Origin: Acidobacteriota bacterium
GTDB lineage: Bacteria; Acidobacteriota; Thermoanaerobaculia; Gp7-AA8
NCBI GenBank assembly: GCA_021781455.1
Contig: JAJXWV010000032.1
Location: forward strand, 1-42,535
Direction of reading: 5' to 3'
DNA: 42,535 bases
Made by a program: the position numbers and the translations under genes. Below the pieces are notes generated by a model. It made no database searches, was not told the origin of the DNA, and saw only the letters and a list, made by a program, of their open reading frames with translations. This document shows positions 35,537 to 42,535 of this stretch, piece by piece. Positions within the stretch are counted from its first letter, which is position 1. Each line of letters begins with the position of its first letter.

Positions 35537-35547
35537 GCCGTTGAAGA

Positions 35548-36243
35548 ATGTCGCCGATCCGCCACGATCCCGTTGGCGTGCTGAGCCGCACGTCTCTGTT
35601 CGCCGACCTGTCGGATGGCGAGCTGCACGCGCTGGCTCATCGCACCATCACGCACAACATCCCTTCCGGTCAGGTCATCTTCTCGGAGGGTGAGCCGTGC
35701 CAGGGGTTGTTCGTCGTCGCCCAGGGAGCCGTAAAGATCTTCAAGACGGCTCCGACCGGACGCGAGCAGGTCCTGGTGATCCACCGTGAAGGCGAAGCAT
35801 TCGCCGAGCTGCCGGTCTTCGATGGTGGCAACTACCCCGCCTCGGCAATCACCATCGCCGACAGTGCGCTCCTCTTCGTGAGCAAACAGGACTTCCGCGG
35901 TCTGTGTCTGGAGCATCCCGAGATCGCGCTGAAAGTGCTCAAGAGCGTGGGCGGACGGCTGCGGCAACTGGTCATGCTGATCGAGGAGCTGTCGTTCACA
36001 ACGGTTCGGAGCCGTCTGGCCTCGCTGCTGCTGCGCGTGGCGAAGACGCAGGGCCAGCAAACGGAACGCGGGACCGAGATCGCGATCGGATCCCACACCG
36101 AGCTGGCGGCGCAGATCGGAACCGTCCGTGAGCTCGTCTCGCGAAACCTGGCGCGCTTCCAGTCGGAGGGACTGATCCGGACCGATGGAAAGCGGATGAT
36201 CATTCCCGATGCCGAAGCGTTGGCGGAGGCGGTGAAAGACTGA
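35548..36243 (+). CDS. Crp/Fnr-family transcriptional regulator
   Basis: 231 aa. The cyclic-nucleotide-binding fold (residues about 20-135) includes GEPCQGLFVVAQGAVKIFK and GEAFAELPVFDGGNYPASA. A long dimer helix follows, then the helix-turn-helix TELAAQIGTVRELVSRNLAR. There is no N-terminal Cys cluster, so it is not a [4Fe-4S] Fnr; it is closer to DNR-type nitric-oxide or redox regulators. It lies 12 nt after the frameshifted membrane gene, in the same direction, perhaps as an operon. The ATG has only a weak ribosome site. Confidence 0.88.
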   Translation: MSPIRHDPVGVLSRTSLFADLSDGELHALAHRTITHNIPSGQVIFSEGEPCQGLFVVAQGAVKIFKTAPTGREQVLVIHREGEAFAELPVFDGGNYPASAITIADSALLFVSKQDFRGLCLEHPEIALKVLKSVGGRLRQLVMLIEELSFTTVRSRLASLLLRVAKTQGQQTERGTEIAIGSHTELAAQIGTVRELVSRNLARFQSEGLIRTDGKRMIIPDAEALAEAVKD

Positions 36244-36321
36244 CAGCGGGGTTGCGGACGCGGTGCCGCGCGTCCCTGCGGCTGACCGGTGTTGGTACGG
36301 CTCTGGCAGTCCCATCCTTAC

Positions 36322-36477
36322 ATGGGCAATCTGCTTTGGCTGATCATCGTGGTCCTGGTTCTGTTGTGGCTCGGCGGGTTCGCATTTCACATCGGCGGCG
36401 GACTGATCCACCTGCTGCTCGTCATCGCGGTCATTGTCCTCATCATCCGGCTCGTCACCGGGCGGCGAGCGCTCTGA
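36322..36477 (+). CDS. 51-aa two-helix membrane protein, lmo0937 family
   Basis: Begins MGNLLWLIIVVLVLLWLGGF, with a second helix GGLIHLLLVIAVIVLIIRLV and a short RRAL end. This matches the lmo0937-type small membrane proteins, known from many phyla but without an assigned role. It follows the Crp/Fnr gene by 78 nt, with a hairpin (GCGGACGCG-type, near 36250-36275) between. It is easy to miss because of its size. Confidence 0.75.
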   Translation: MGNLLWLIIVVLVLLWLGGFAFHIGGGLIHLLLVIAVIVLIIRLVTGRRAL

Positions 36478-36518
36478 CGACAGACTGACCGGAACGATCG
36501 CCAGGTCGGGTGGGGCAT

Positions 36519-36546
36519 CGCGCAACCGCGGAACCGGGTAACCCGG
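36519..36546. repeat. Short 8-nt tandem array GCGCAACC ending in a hairpin
   Basis: Units GCGCAACC, GCGGAACC and GGGTAACC end in CCGGGT-A-ACCCGG (36534-36546). The unit equals the right arm of the array at 40113-40170. It lies between two convergent stops. Confidence 0.5.
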
Positions 36547-37350
36547 CTAGCGGAATCCTCGCCACGCCTCAACGAGTCGCTCGACGCGCTCGCGCTCGAC
36601 TGGCCCGTCGACATCGCCTCCGCGCTTGATCGACGTTCCGACGATCGCGCCGTCGGCATCGGCGAAGACACCCGCGTTCTCAGCCGAGAGGCCGCTGCCG
36701 ATGACGATGGGCGCATCGACGGCGGCGCGCACGAGCGCCAGCCGGTCTGCAGGCGGCGCCGCGCCGGTCTCGGTTCCGCTGACGATCAGCACATCGGCGA
36801 GACCCCGCAGCCGCAGATCCTTCGCCGACTGTCCGGCGTCCGTTCCAGGCGGCGGCGTGGCGTGCTTGACAAGATGATCAGCGAAGATCAGCACCCCGGG
36901 AGCCATCGTCGCGCGCCGGCGAACGGTCTCGGCCGCCTCTCCTTCGATCATTCCCTGATCCGCGAACATCACTCCGGTGTGGACGTTGACGCGGATGAAC
37001 GCGGCGCCCGTGGCCGCCGCAATTCCGAGCGCGGAGAGCGCGTCATTGCGCAGAACATTCACCCCGAACGGCAGCCGCACCTCGCGCACGACTTCGGCGA
37101 GAGCTCTCGCCATCGAGGCGACAGTCTCCGCACCCACGCGGTTCTTCGCGAACGGGCGATCGCCGAAGTTCTCGAACACGAGCCCGTCGCATCCCCCGGC
37201 AGCAATCTCCTTCGCATCGGCCAGCGCTGCCTCGATCACCTCATCGACAGATCCGCCGAACAACGGCGCCCCCGGCAACGGCCGCAGATGAACCATGCCG
37301 AAGAGCGGCTTGAGGCCGAAGTGTCTGGCGAATCCGTCACGAGTCAACAT
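36547..37350 (-). CDS. BtpA/SgcQ-family TIM-barrel protein
   Basis: 267 aa. Typical BtpA motifs are PLFGMVHLRPLPGAP, GGCDGLVFENFGDRPF, GAAFIRVNVHTGVMFADQG and a closing VIGSGLSAENAG with GAIVGTSIKRGG. BtpA was linked to photosystem I stability in cyanobacteria. Elsewhere the family is likely metabolic, with an aldolase-like barrel. It has no clear ribosome site; its leader carries one arm of the 32-bp inverted repeat. It is divergent from cysS. Confidence 0.85.
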   Translation of the reverse strand: MLTRDGFARHFGLKPLFGMVHLRPLPGAPLFGGSVDEVIEAALADAKEIAAGGCDGLVFENFGDRPFAKNRVGAETVASMARALAEVVREVRLPFGVNVLRNDALSALGIAAATGAAFIRVNVHTGVMFADQGMIEGEAAETVRRRATMAPGVLIFADHLVKHATPPPGTDAGQSAKDLRLRGLADVLIVSGTETGAAPPADRLALVRAAVDAPIVIGSGLSAENAGVFADADGAIVGTSIKRGGDVDGPVERERVERLVEAWRGFR

Positions 37351-37357
37351 GGGTTGA

Positions 37358-37467
37358 AGTGCTGAGTACTGAGTGCTGAGTACTGAGTCAATGCGCTGAG
37401 TCTACTCGCCGGCCGTCGTTTCGTTTGCTCCCTCCGACTCAGTACTCAGCACTCAGTACTCAGCACT
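37358..37467. repeat. Perfect 32-bp inverted repeat made of 7-nt CTGAGTN units
   Basis: The left arm (37358-37389) and right arm (37436-37467) are exact reverse complements over 32 nt, each formed of CTGAGTA/CTGAGTG units, with 46 nt between. Unlike most repeats here it lies between divergent genes, with the right arm ending 1 nt before the cysS TATAAT box. It therefore overlaps both promoters. Confidence 0.85.
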
Positions 37468-37468
37468 C

Positions 37469-37474
37469 TATAAT
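37469..37474 (+). promoter_or_regulatory. cysS: TATAAT -10 box of cysS, near-leaderless
   Basis: A perfect consensus -10 lies 9 nt before the cysS ATG, so transcription should start 1-4 nt from the start codon. There is no ribosome site. The -35 region falls inside the 32-bp repeat arm. Confidence 0.6.
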
Positions 37475-37483
37475 CCGCCGTCG

Positions 37484-38893
37484 ATGTCCGACCTGAAGCT
37501 CTACAACACGCTGACCCGCGACAAGGAGCTCTTCATCCCGCTCGTTCCCGGCCAGGTGAGGATGTACTCGTGCGGGCCGACCGTCTACAACCGACCACAC
37601 ATCGGCAACCTGCGCACGTTCCTCTGGAGCGATCTGCTCCGGCGCTACCTCGAGTTCCGCGGCCTGCAGGTGAAGCAGGTCATGAACATCACCGACGTCG
37701 AGGACAAGATCATCCGCAACGCGAACGCGGCCGGCAAGGACATCAAGAGCTACACCGCGCCGTTCATCGACGAGTTTCATGCCTCGCTTGCCGAGCTGCG
37801 CGTCCGCCCGGCCGACGCCTACCCGCGAGCCACCGATTACATCCCACAGATGGTCGAGCTCGTGGAGAAGCTGAAAGAGCGCGGACACACGTATGCGGCC
37901 GACGGCTCGACGTACTTTCGCGTCTCCACTCTTCCAGGCTACGGCAAGCTCTCACGCATCGAGGTCGATTCCAGCAGCGACTTCACCCGGATCGAAACCG
38001 ACGAATACGAGAAGGAAAACGCCCGCGACTTCGTGCTCTGGAAGGCGAAGAAGGAAGGCGAGCCCTCCTGGCCGACGGAGATCGGCGAAGGACGCCCGGG
38101 ATGGCACCTGGAGTGCTCGGCCATGTCGATGCACCTTCTGGGCGAGACTTTCGACATCCACACCGGAGCGGTCGACCTCATCTTCCCCCACCACGAGAAC
38201 GAGATCGCCCAGAGCGAAGGGGCCACCGGAAAGCCGTTCGTCCGCTTCTGGATCCACGGCGAACACCTCAACATCGAGCAGCAGAAGATGTCGAAGTCTC
38301 TCGGCAACATCTACACACTCGCCGAAATCAAGGAGATGGGCTACAGCCCGCTGGCCCTCCGCTACGCGCTGCTGTCGGTCCCCTACCGAACGAAGCTGAA
38401 TTTCACGAGGCAATCGCTCGACGACGCGAAGAACGCGCTCGAGCGGATCGAATCGTTTCTGCTGCGGCTGGACGGCATCGTCACCTCGGCACCGGCTGAT
38501 GCTGCGCATTCCGACGGGCACGCCGACCAGCTGATCGGCAAATTCCTCATCGCCTTCGAGGAAGCGATGGACGACGACCTGAACACGGCCGGCGCACTGG
38601 GCGCTCTCTTCACGTTCATCCGCGACGCCAACACGGCCATGGACGCCGGCCGCATCAGCGCGGCCGATGCCGCCGGAATGCGCGCGGCGCTGACGAAAGT
38701 CGACGGGGTGCTGGACATCGTTCCGCGGCGCGACGAGAACGTCGACGCGGACATCGAAAAGATGATCGAGGCGCGGATCGCGGCGAGGAAGGCACGGAAC
38801 TTCGCCGAGGGCGACAGAATCCGCGACGAGCTCCTCGCGCGGGGAATCCTTCTCGAGGACACGCCCCAGGGAACGCGATGGCGGAGGAAGTGA
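37484..38893 (+). CDS. cysS: Cysteinyl-tRNA synthetase
   Basis: 469 aa, class-I synthetase joining Cys to tRNA-Cys. The start SDLKLYNTLTRDKELF leads to the zinc/HIGH region YSCGPTVYNRPHIGNLRTFL. Further zinc ligands are in WHLECSAMSMHLLGE and HHENEIAQSE. KMSKS occurs as QQKMSKSLGN. The C-terminal part ends in the small helical domain with ARKARNFAEGDRIRDELLARGI. Length and motifs are all normal. The stop overlaps the next start (TGATG), so the following gene is co-translated. Confidence 0.97.
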   Translation: MSDLKLYNTLTRDKELFIPLVPGQVRMYSCGPTVYNRPHIGNLRTFLWSDLLRRYLEFRGLQVKQVMNITDVEDKIIRNANAAGKDIKSYTAPFIDEFHASLAELRVRPADAYPRATDYIPQMVELVEKLKERGHTYAADGSTYFRVSTLPGYGKLSRIEVDSSSDFTRIETDEYEKENARDFVLWKAKKEGEPSWPTEIGEGRPGWHLECSAMSMHLLGETFDIHTGAVDLIFPHHENEIAQSEGATGKPFVRFWIHGEHLNIEQQKMSKSLGNIYTLAEIKEMGYSPLALRYALLSVPYRTKLNFTRQSLDDAKNALERIESFLLRLDGIVTSAPADAAHSDGHADQLIGKFLIAFEEAMDDDLNTAGALGALFTFIRDANTAMDAGRISAADAAGMRAALTKVDGVLDIVPRRDENVDADIEKMIEARIAARKARNFAEGDRIRDELLARGILLEDTPQGTRWRRK

Positions 38894-39171
38894 TGAAAGC
38901 GACCGCAGAGATCCAGGTCATCCCCATCGGCGTCGGAGTGTCGGTCCGGCAATACGTGAAGAAGGCGCACGAAACGCTCGCCGCGTCCGGGCTGAACGTG
39001 CAGCTGCATGCCTTCGGAACGAACGTCGAAGGCGATCTCGACGACATCCTCGCTGCCGTGAAGCGGGTCCACGAGGTGCTGCACGCCGACGGCGTGGTGC
39101 GGGTGACCAGCTCGGTCAAGATCGGCACACGCACGGACAAAGAGCCTTCGCTGGCCGCGAAGCTGTTCTGA
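38893..39171 (+). CDS. Thiamine-binding/MTH1187-family (YkoF-like) protein
   Basis: 92 aa, starting at the ATG overlapping the cysS stop, with GGAGGAAG upstream. It has the DUF77 ferredoxin-like core: IQVIPIGVGVSVRQYVKKAH, LHAFGTNVEGDLDDILAAVK and VLHADGVVRVTSSVKIGTRT. Members bind thiamine or related small molecules, but the function is not firmly known. The frame is open slightly further upstream to 38878 inside cysS. Confidence 0.85.
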   Translation: MKATAEIQVIPIGVGVSVRQYVKKAHETLAASGLNVQLHAFGTNVEGDLDDILAAVKRVHEVLHADGVVRVTSSVKIGTRTDKEPSLAAKLF

Positions 39172-39188
39172 GGGGGTTGCGCGGTCAT

Positions 39189-39373
39189 ACCCCCGTCACT
39201 CTGAGCAGAGCCGCATGGGAAGTGCGGGCGGGTGGAGCGGCGCAGCGCGACGAAGAGTCTCCGGCCTGCGAATCGTTCCGGTAAGAGACTCTTCGCCGCG
39301 CTACGCCGCCGGAGGCGGCTCCGCCGGCTCAGAGTGACGGACGACCAAAGTTCCGCCGGCTCAGAATGACGGG
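39189..39373. repeat. Dispersed palindromic repeat, copy B (GTCACTCTGAGC family)
   Basis: The second copy of the element at 16581-16767, sharing CCCCCGTCACTCTGAGC, GGGTGGAGCGGCGCAGCGCG, GAAGAGTCTC/GAGACTCTTC and CGCTACGCCGCCGGAGGCGG. It also has the same partial extra end (CCGGCTCAGAATGACGGG). Here it sits between co-directional genes, before ruvA. Confidence 0.75.
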
Positions 39374-39404
39374 AGCATGAGTCGCCCTACGCTAAACTCC
39401 CCAC

Positions 39405-39992
39405 GTGATCGGCTATCTGGAAGGCACCCTCCGCTCCCTCGACGCCACGCGCGCGGTCGTTCTGGCAGGCGGCGTCGGGTACGAGGTGCACATCTCGCTG
39501 CAGACCTATTACCGGCTCGAAGGAAAGGCTCACGCCGAGCTCGACATCTACACGCATGTCCGTGAAGACGCGCTCTCCCTCTACGGATTCGCGACGGCGG
39601 AGGAAAAGCTCGCGTTCGAGAAACTGATCGACATTTCGGGAATCGGTCCGACGCTGGCACAGAAGATTCTCTCCGGCATCGATGCGCCCGATCTCGCCGA
39701 TGCCGTCGCTCGCGCCGACGCGCGCAAGCTCTCCTCGATTCCGGGAGTCGGCAAGAAGACGGCCGAGCGGATCTGCCTCGAGCTTCGCGACAAGCTTCCG
39801 ATCAGCACGCAACCGGCAGCGCCAGCCGTCGTCCGCACCTCAGTCGACGAGGACGTCCATTCGGCACTCGTAAACCTCGGCTACAAGCCCGCGCACGCCG
39901 ATGCTGCGCTCGACAAAGCTCGCAAGGAGCTGGGAACCGACGCCGAGCTCGGCGCACTCCTGAAAGCGGCGCTGCGGCAACTGACGAGGTGA
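39405..39992 (+). CDS. ruvA: Holliday junction branch-migration protein RuvA
   Basis: 195 aa, starting at GTG 39405 (TAAACT 6 nt upstream, no ribosome site). The OB domain begins IGYLEGTLRSLDATRAVVLA and contains GVGYEVHIS. It has two helix-hairpin-helix motifs (ISGIGPTLAQKILSGI and SIPGVGKKTAERICLELRDK). The C-terminal domain III (VHSALVNLGYKPAHADAALD) contacts RuvB. The tetramer binds four-way junctions. No ruvB or ruvC follows; an inverted tandem-repeat array and a convergent CBS gene come next. Confidence 0.96.
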   Translation: MIGYLEGTLRSLDATRAVVLAGGVGYEVHISLQTYYRLEGKAHAELDIYTHVREDALSLYGFATAEEKLAFEKLIDISGIGPTLAQKILSGIDAPDLADAVARADARKLSSIPGVGKKTAERICLELRDKLPISTQPAAPAVVRTSVDEDVHSALVNLGYKPAHADAALDKARKELGTDAELGALLKAALRQLTR

Positions 39993-40002
39993 CCGGATCG
40001 TG

Positions 40003-40170
40003 GGGTCACGAGGTCACGAGGTTGCGAGGCCACGAGGTTGCGAGGTCGCGAGGTCACGAGGTCGCGAGGTCGCGAGGTCACGAGGTCGATCGCGAGTGGT
40101 GAGTCTGGGACACCGCGCAACCGCGCAACCGCGTAACCGCGTAACCTCGTAACCTCGTAACCTCGTAACC
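40003..40170. repeat. Long 8-nt tandem array GAGGTNRC with inverted arm
   Basis: The left arm (40003-40088) has about ten GAGGTCAC/GAGGTTGC/GAGGTCGC units. The right arm (40113-40170) is about seven complementary GCGYAACC/TCGTAACC units. The arms can form a long imperfect hairpin around about 24 nt. It lies between the convergent ruvA and CBS genes. It is the largest member of the class in the window. Confidence 0.85.
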
Positions 40171-40184
40171 GGCCGGGCGGTGGT

Positions 40185-40628
40185 TTACAGCATCACGCGT
40201 TTCGGCGGCATGCCGGCGGGATGCGAGATCTCGAACAGGAGCTCGCCCGCTTTCTGCTCCGGGAGGATCTCTGCGATATCGGCCTGAGAGATGATTCCGA
40301 CGAGTTTGCCGCGGCTGTCGACGACGGGAAGCCGCCGCACCTGTCTCCGCTCCATGATCGACAGCGCCTTTTCGACGCTGTCGCTGGCCCGAACGGTGAA
40401 GACCTTCGCGGTCATGACCTGCCGGACCGCGACGCCGACCGGATCGCGACCCTTGGCGACGGTGCGCACCATCATGTCGCGGTCAGTCACGACGCCGATC
40501 AACTTGCCGGCGTCACAAACCGGGATCTCGCCGCAGTCGTGCTCCACCATCAGCCGCGCCACCTCTTCGAGCTTCGTCTCCGGAGCGCAGCACACCGGTT
40601 TGACGGTCATGATGTCTCGGACGGACAT
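40185..40628 (-). CDS. Two-CBS-domain protein
   Basis: 147 aa from the ATG at 40628, preceded by GGGAGG. CBS1 is at about 8-60 (IMTVKPVCCAPETKLEEVAR, LIGVVTDRDMMVRTVAKG) and CBS2 at about 70-125 (VMTAKVFTVRASDSVEKALS, LVGIISQADIAEIL). Paired CBS domains bind adenine nucleotides and usually sense energy state. It is divergent from a second CBS gene. The leader GGAGGTCGCC is nearly the same in both, pointing to duplication. Confidence 0.9.
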   Translation of the reverse strand: MSVRDIMTVKPVCCAPETKLEEVARLMVEHDCGEIPVCDAGKLIGVVTDRDMMVRTVAKGRDPVGVAVRQVMTAKVFTVRASDSVEKALSIMERRQVRRLPVVDSRGKLVGIISQADIAEILPEQKAGELLFEISHPAGMPPKRVML

Positions 40629-40869
40629 GGCGACCTCCCGACTCGATTCGGCTCCGCGCTCAATGTCGATTCCCGCGATTTTGCGCGGTTTGTTCCTGGT
40701 CACAGCGGTGCGTGAGTCGAGCTCGGGAGGCGAGGTGGCACATGCATGCTCACCACCGCCGTCGTCCAGCGAGACACCTCGCACAGTTCGTCGTGACTGG
40801 CCTGCTCGTCCAGGCCAGATCGCGGCCCTACGTTCGTGACAGCGCGGATTCACCGCGCCAGGAGGTCGC
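40629..40869. promoter_or_regulatory. Divergent promoter gap between two CBS genes
   Basis: 241 nt with no credible gene. It should contain both promoters. Small inverted stretches are present (GGCCTGCTCGTCCAGGCC near 40799-40816), but no clear -35/-10 pair can be named. Near-identical ribosome-site leaders flank it on both sides. Confidence 0.3.
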
Positions 40870-41298
40870 ATGAGAGTGCGAGACGTCATGAGTGCGAAGG
40901 TCAGGACGGTTACCCCGGACGAAACAATCGGCGATGCTCGAGAGACTTTCCGGCGTTACGACATCGACCAGCTCGTCGTCGTGCAGCACGGTGCGATCGT
41001 TGGCATCATCGCCGACGCGCATCTGCGCGATGTGCCGGACGACGCCCGGATCAACGACCACATGGTCCGTCACGTGACCACCATCGCTCCCGATGCCACG
41101 CTGCGAAAGGCCGCCGGCATGATGGCTGGCCAGGCCATCGGTTCTCTCCCGGTCGTCGAGAACGGCAAGCTGGTCGGGATCCTCACCACGGCCGATCTGC
41201 TGACATTGCTTTCGAAGGGAAGCACGCATCCCGCGATGAACCGCAAGCGCCAGATCCTGACGCGCCGCGGCATGCGCAAACGAACGGCTGTTTTCTAG
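40870..41298 (+). CDS. Two-CBS-domain protein
   Basis: 142 aa, with AGGAGG before the ATG. CBS1 is at about 1-55 (VRDVMSAKVRTVTPDETIGD, AIVGIIADAHLRDVP) and CBS2 at about 60-120 (MVRHVTTIAPDATLRKAAGM, LVGILTTADLLTLLSKG). The C-terminus is strongly basic (RKRQILTRRGMRKR), unlike its divergent paralogue, so it could contact nucleic acid or a partner. The partner is unknown. Confidence 0.9.
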   Translation: MRVRDVMSAKVRTVTPDETIGDARETFRRYDIDQLVVVQHGAIVGIIADAHLRDVPDDARINDHMVRHVTTIAPDATLRKAAGMMAGQAIGSLPVVENGKLVGILTTADLLTLLSKGSTHPAMNRKRQILTRRGMRKRTAVF

Positions 41299-41310
41299 CC
41301 ACCGCCCACC

Positions 41311-41407
41311 GGTTGCGAGGTTGCGGGGTACCGCGGTTGCGAGGTGTCCGAGCCTCACCACTCGCAATCAACCTCGTGACCTCGCAACCTCGCACCTCGT
41401 GACCTCG
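41311..41407. repeat. 8-nt tandem repeat with inverted arms after the CBS gene
   Basis: Left-arm units GGTTGCGA, GGTTGCGG and GGTTGCGA (41311-41345) face ACCTCGTG, ACCTCGCA, ACCTCGCA-type units (41370-41407). This is the same class as at 40003-40170. It occupies a convergent junction. Confidence 0.7.
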
Positions 41408-41409
41408 AG

Positions 41410-41748
41410 TCAGTTCCGCTCGCCGTGTCCAACGAGCTCGGGCACGCGCGCGTCGAGGAGGCTGTCCCTCAGACGCTCGCTGAGCTCGCGCAGCTCGCAG
41501 ACCAGATCGGCGCGAACGAAGTCACAGTGCTCCGTTCGCGAACAGTCGTCCGCGCAGCGCGCCACGGTCAGGGTGAGCTTTTCGAGCCGCACCAGGTCGA
41601 CCGAGGAGACGGCTCCCCTTTCGATCACACCGTCGAGAAGAGCGCCGAGGTCGTGGAGCTGGTGATGCATGACGCCGCAGTCCTGCGCAGCGCGGGCCAC
41701 GATCAGGCGAAGGCGCCAGAGGGTTCTCTCGTCGGATTTCTTCAGCAT
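41410..41748 (-). CDS. Hypothetical protein (weakly supported)
   Basis: 112 aa if started at the ATG at 41748; the frame is open to 41889. The content is helical and Cys-containing (RLIVARAAQDCGVMHHQLHD, KLTLTVARCADDCSRTEHCD, ELRELSERLRDSLLDARVPE), which looks more protein-like than the opposite-strand frame. There is no strong ribosome site and no known family. It could be a non-coding stretch. The 223 nt before it, to the next CBS gene, shows nothing else. Confidence 0.4.
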   Translation of the reverse strand: MLKKSDERTLWRLRLIVARAAQDCGVMHHQLHDLGALLDGVIERGAVSSVDLVRLEKLTLTVARCADDCSRTEHCDFVRADLVCELRELSERLRDSLLDARVPELVGHGERN

Positions 41749-41971
41749 GCTCGTCGAATTTATGAAGATCGAGTCCCGAGTCTCATCGGCGATGAGAGGC
41801 GAGACTCGGGGGACGTATGGATCGCTCGCCTTCTCGTGCCTCATCCTCATCTCCTCAGTGTCCGCAGCCATCGAACTACGAACATGCATTCAAGCTGGCG
41901 TTGGCTGCGGCTCGCGGCCTTGACCGCGCCCACAGCTCGCCGTGACGCACGATTCGTTCAGGTTCGACCGA

Positions 41972-42391
41972 TCACCCGTGGCGGGCGTGGGACGTCCGGC
42001 GCGCCAGCTGTGCGACTTGGTGATCGGGAAGGTGCTCGACCATGTCGGATGACGACACGATCCCGATCAGCTGCCCGTTGCGCACGACCGGCAGCCGGAT
42101 CACGCCGGCGTCGCTCATGATCTGCAGAGCCCGGTCGAGCGTCTCGTTTTCAGAGATGCTCACCACGCCCGCGGTCATCACGTAGCGCACGGGGATTTCG
42201 AGCGGGTTGAAGCCCTGCGTGAAACCACGGCAGGCCATGTCACGATCGGTAATCACGCCGATCACGCCGCGGTCGTCGCAGACGGGGATTCCTCCGCAGC
42301 AGTTCTCGGCCATCATCCTGGCTACCTCGCGCAGGGTGGAGTCCGGCCGGGCGAAGACGGGATCGATGGTCATGATCTCCTTGACGAGCAT
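41972..42391 (-). CDS. Two-CBS-domain protein
   Basis: 139 aa from the ATG at 42391, with GGAGG upstream. CBS1 is at about 1-58 (VKEIMTIDPVFARPDSTLRE, VIGVITDRDMACRGFTQG) and CBS2 at about 65-125 (VMTAGVVSISENETLDRALQ, LIGIVSSSDMVEHLP). It is closest in design to the CBS protein at 40185-40628, with the same ITDRDM phrase and CGGIPVCD against CGEIPVCD, so it is likely a recent paralogue. This is the third such gene within about 2.2 kb. Confidence 0.9.
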   Translation of the reverse strand: MLVKEIMTIDPVFARPDSTLREVARMMAENCCGGIPVCDDRGVIGVITDRDMACRGFTQGFNPLEIPVRYVMTAGVVSISENETLDRALQIMSDAGVIRLPVVRNGQLIGIVSSSDMVEHLPDHQVAQLARRTSHARHG

Positions 42392-42535
42392 GGCAGCCTC
42401 CATCGCCGCTAGTGGCCTGTATCGGCTGAATTGGTACCACTTGGCTTGGTCTCGACGCCGTGAGCTTCGTTGCGCCTCCTCAGCATAGTCACCGCTATGC
42501 CTGCGTCGGCGCGCCTCGCTCACGTCGCCGATCCC
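42392..42535. other. Gene-free window edge with small hairpin
   Basis: Upstream region of the last CBS gene. A 6-bp hairpin GCATAG/CTATGC lies at 42483-42500. Promoter elements for the CBS gene are likely here but are not clear. No gene start is visible before the edge. Confidence 0.4.

Noticed and set aside
38877-39171. TPP riboswitch for the thiamine-binding-family gene
   Set aside because: The gene start overlaps the cysS stop, leaving no leader for a riboswitch.
40003-40170. Possible CRISPR array
   Set aside because: Units are 8 nt with no spacers, and the second half is the reverse complement; there are no cas genes.
41425-42120. 231-aa plus-strand frame
   Set aside because: It runs opposite a clear CBS gene and a more protein-like minus-strand frame, and its end is Arg-rich nonsense.

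Overview
The window reads as a GC-rich chromosomal segment of a Gram-negative (diderm) bacterium. The evidence is a LolC/E-type permease, FadL- and OmpW-type outer-membrane barrels, a HlyD-ABC-2 export operon and a Tat-exported molybdoenzyme. Gene content, together with many short tandem repeats between genes, resembles Acidobacteriota (or a similar environmental phylum), probably metagenome-derived. That placement is inference. No phage, insertion sequence, tRNA, rRNA or CRISPR was seen.

Layout. 1-5.1 kb: LolC/E-like permease (-), a MarR regulator, a small winged-helix-like protein and a large secreted M14 carboxypeptidase (+). 5.1-9.2 kb, minus strand: a small unknown, tryptophanase and a PAS-PAS hybrid-membrane histidine kinase. 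9.25-10.5 kb: UspA protein overlapping a zinc-ribbon protein, then a small membrane protein. 10.6-16.6 kb: TetR - HlyD - two ABC ATPases - two ABC-2 permeases, laid out like E. coli cecR-ybhGFSR but with the tandem ATPase split in two. 16.8-17.8 kb: DUF302, a 31-residue membrane peptide and an OsmC-like protein.

17.9-26.7 kb holds the most interesting unit, a minus-strand sulfur-redox operon: PsrA/PhsA-like molybdoenzyme, PsrB-like Fe-S protein, a YeeE/YedE half-transporter, a second YeeE half fused to a rhodanese-like domain without the active-site Cys, NrfD/PsrC membrane subunit, a DsrC/TusE-like protein without the C-terminal cysteines, and a FadL-like outer-membrane protein. Upstream lie a candidate sigma-54 promoter, a palindromic activator site and the gene for a sigma-54 activator. 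This suggests one pathway: outer-membrane uptake, periplasmic reduction of polysulfide/thiosulfate, transport of sulfur inward and handling of it in the cytoplasm.

26.8-37.3 kb: DUF2892 protein, tyrosine phenol-lyase (a second aromatic beta-eliminating lyase, told from the tryptophanase by active-site residues), OmpW-like barrel, penicillin-acylase-family hydrolase, PPC/DUF296 protein, cyclic-2,3-diphosphoglycerate-synthetase-like GTPase, a frameshifted membrane gene beside a Crp/Fnr regulator, a 51-aa membrane protein and BtpA. 37.5-42.5 kb: cysS, a thiamine-binding-family protein, ruvA, three two-CBS-domain proteins and one weak hypothetical.

The non-coding DNA has a pattern of its own. 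Many gaps carry degenerate 7- or 8-nt tandem repeats, usually as two inverted arms, with unrelated unit sequences but the same architecture. Other gaps carry short-hairpin clusters or a roughly 185-bp dispersed palindrome present twice. All eight convergent gene junctions contain such an element.
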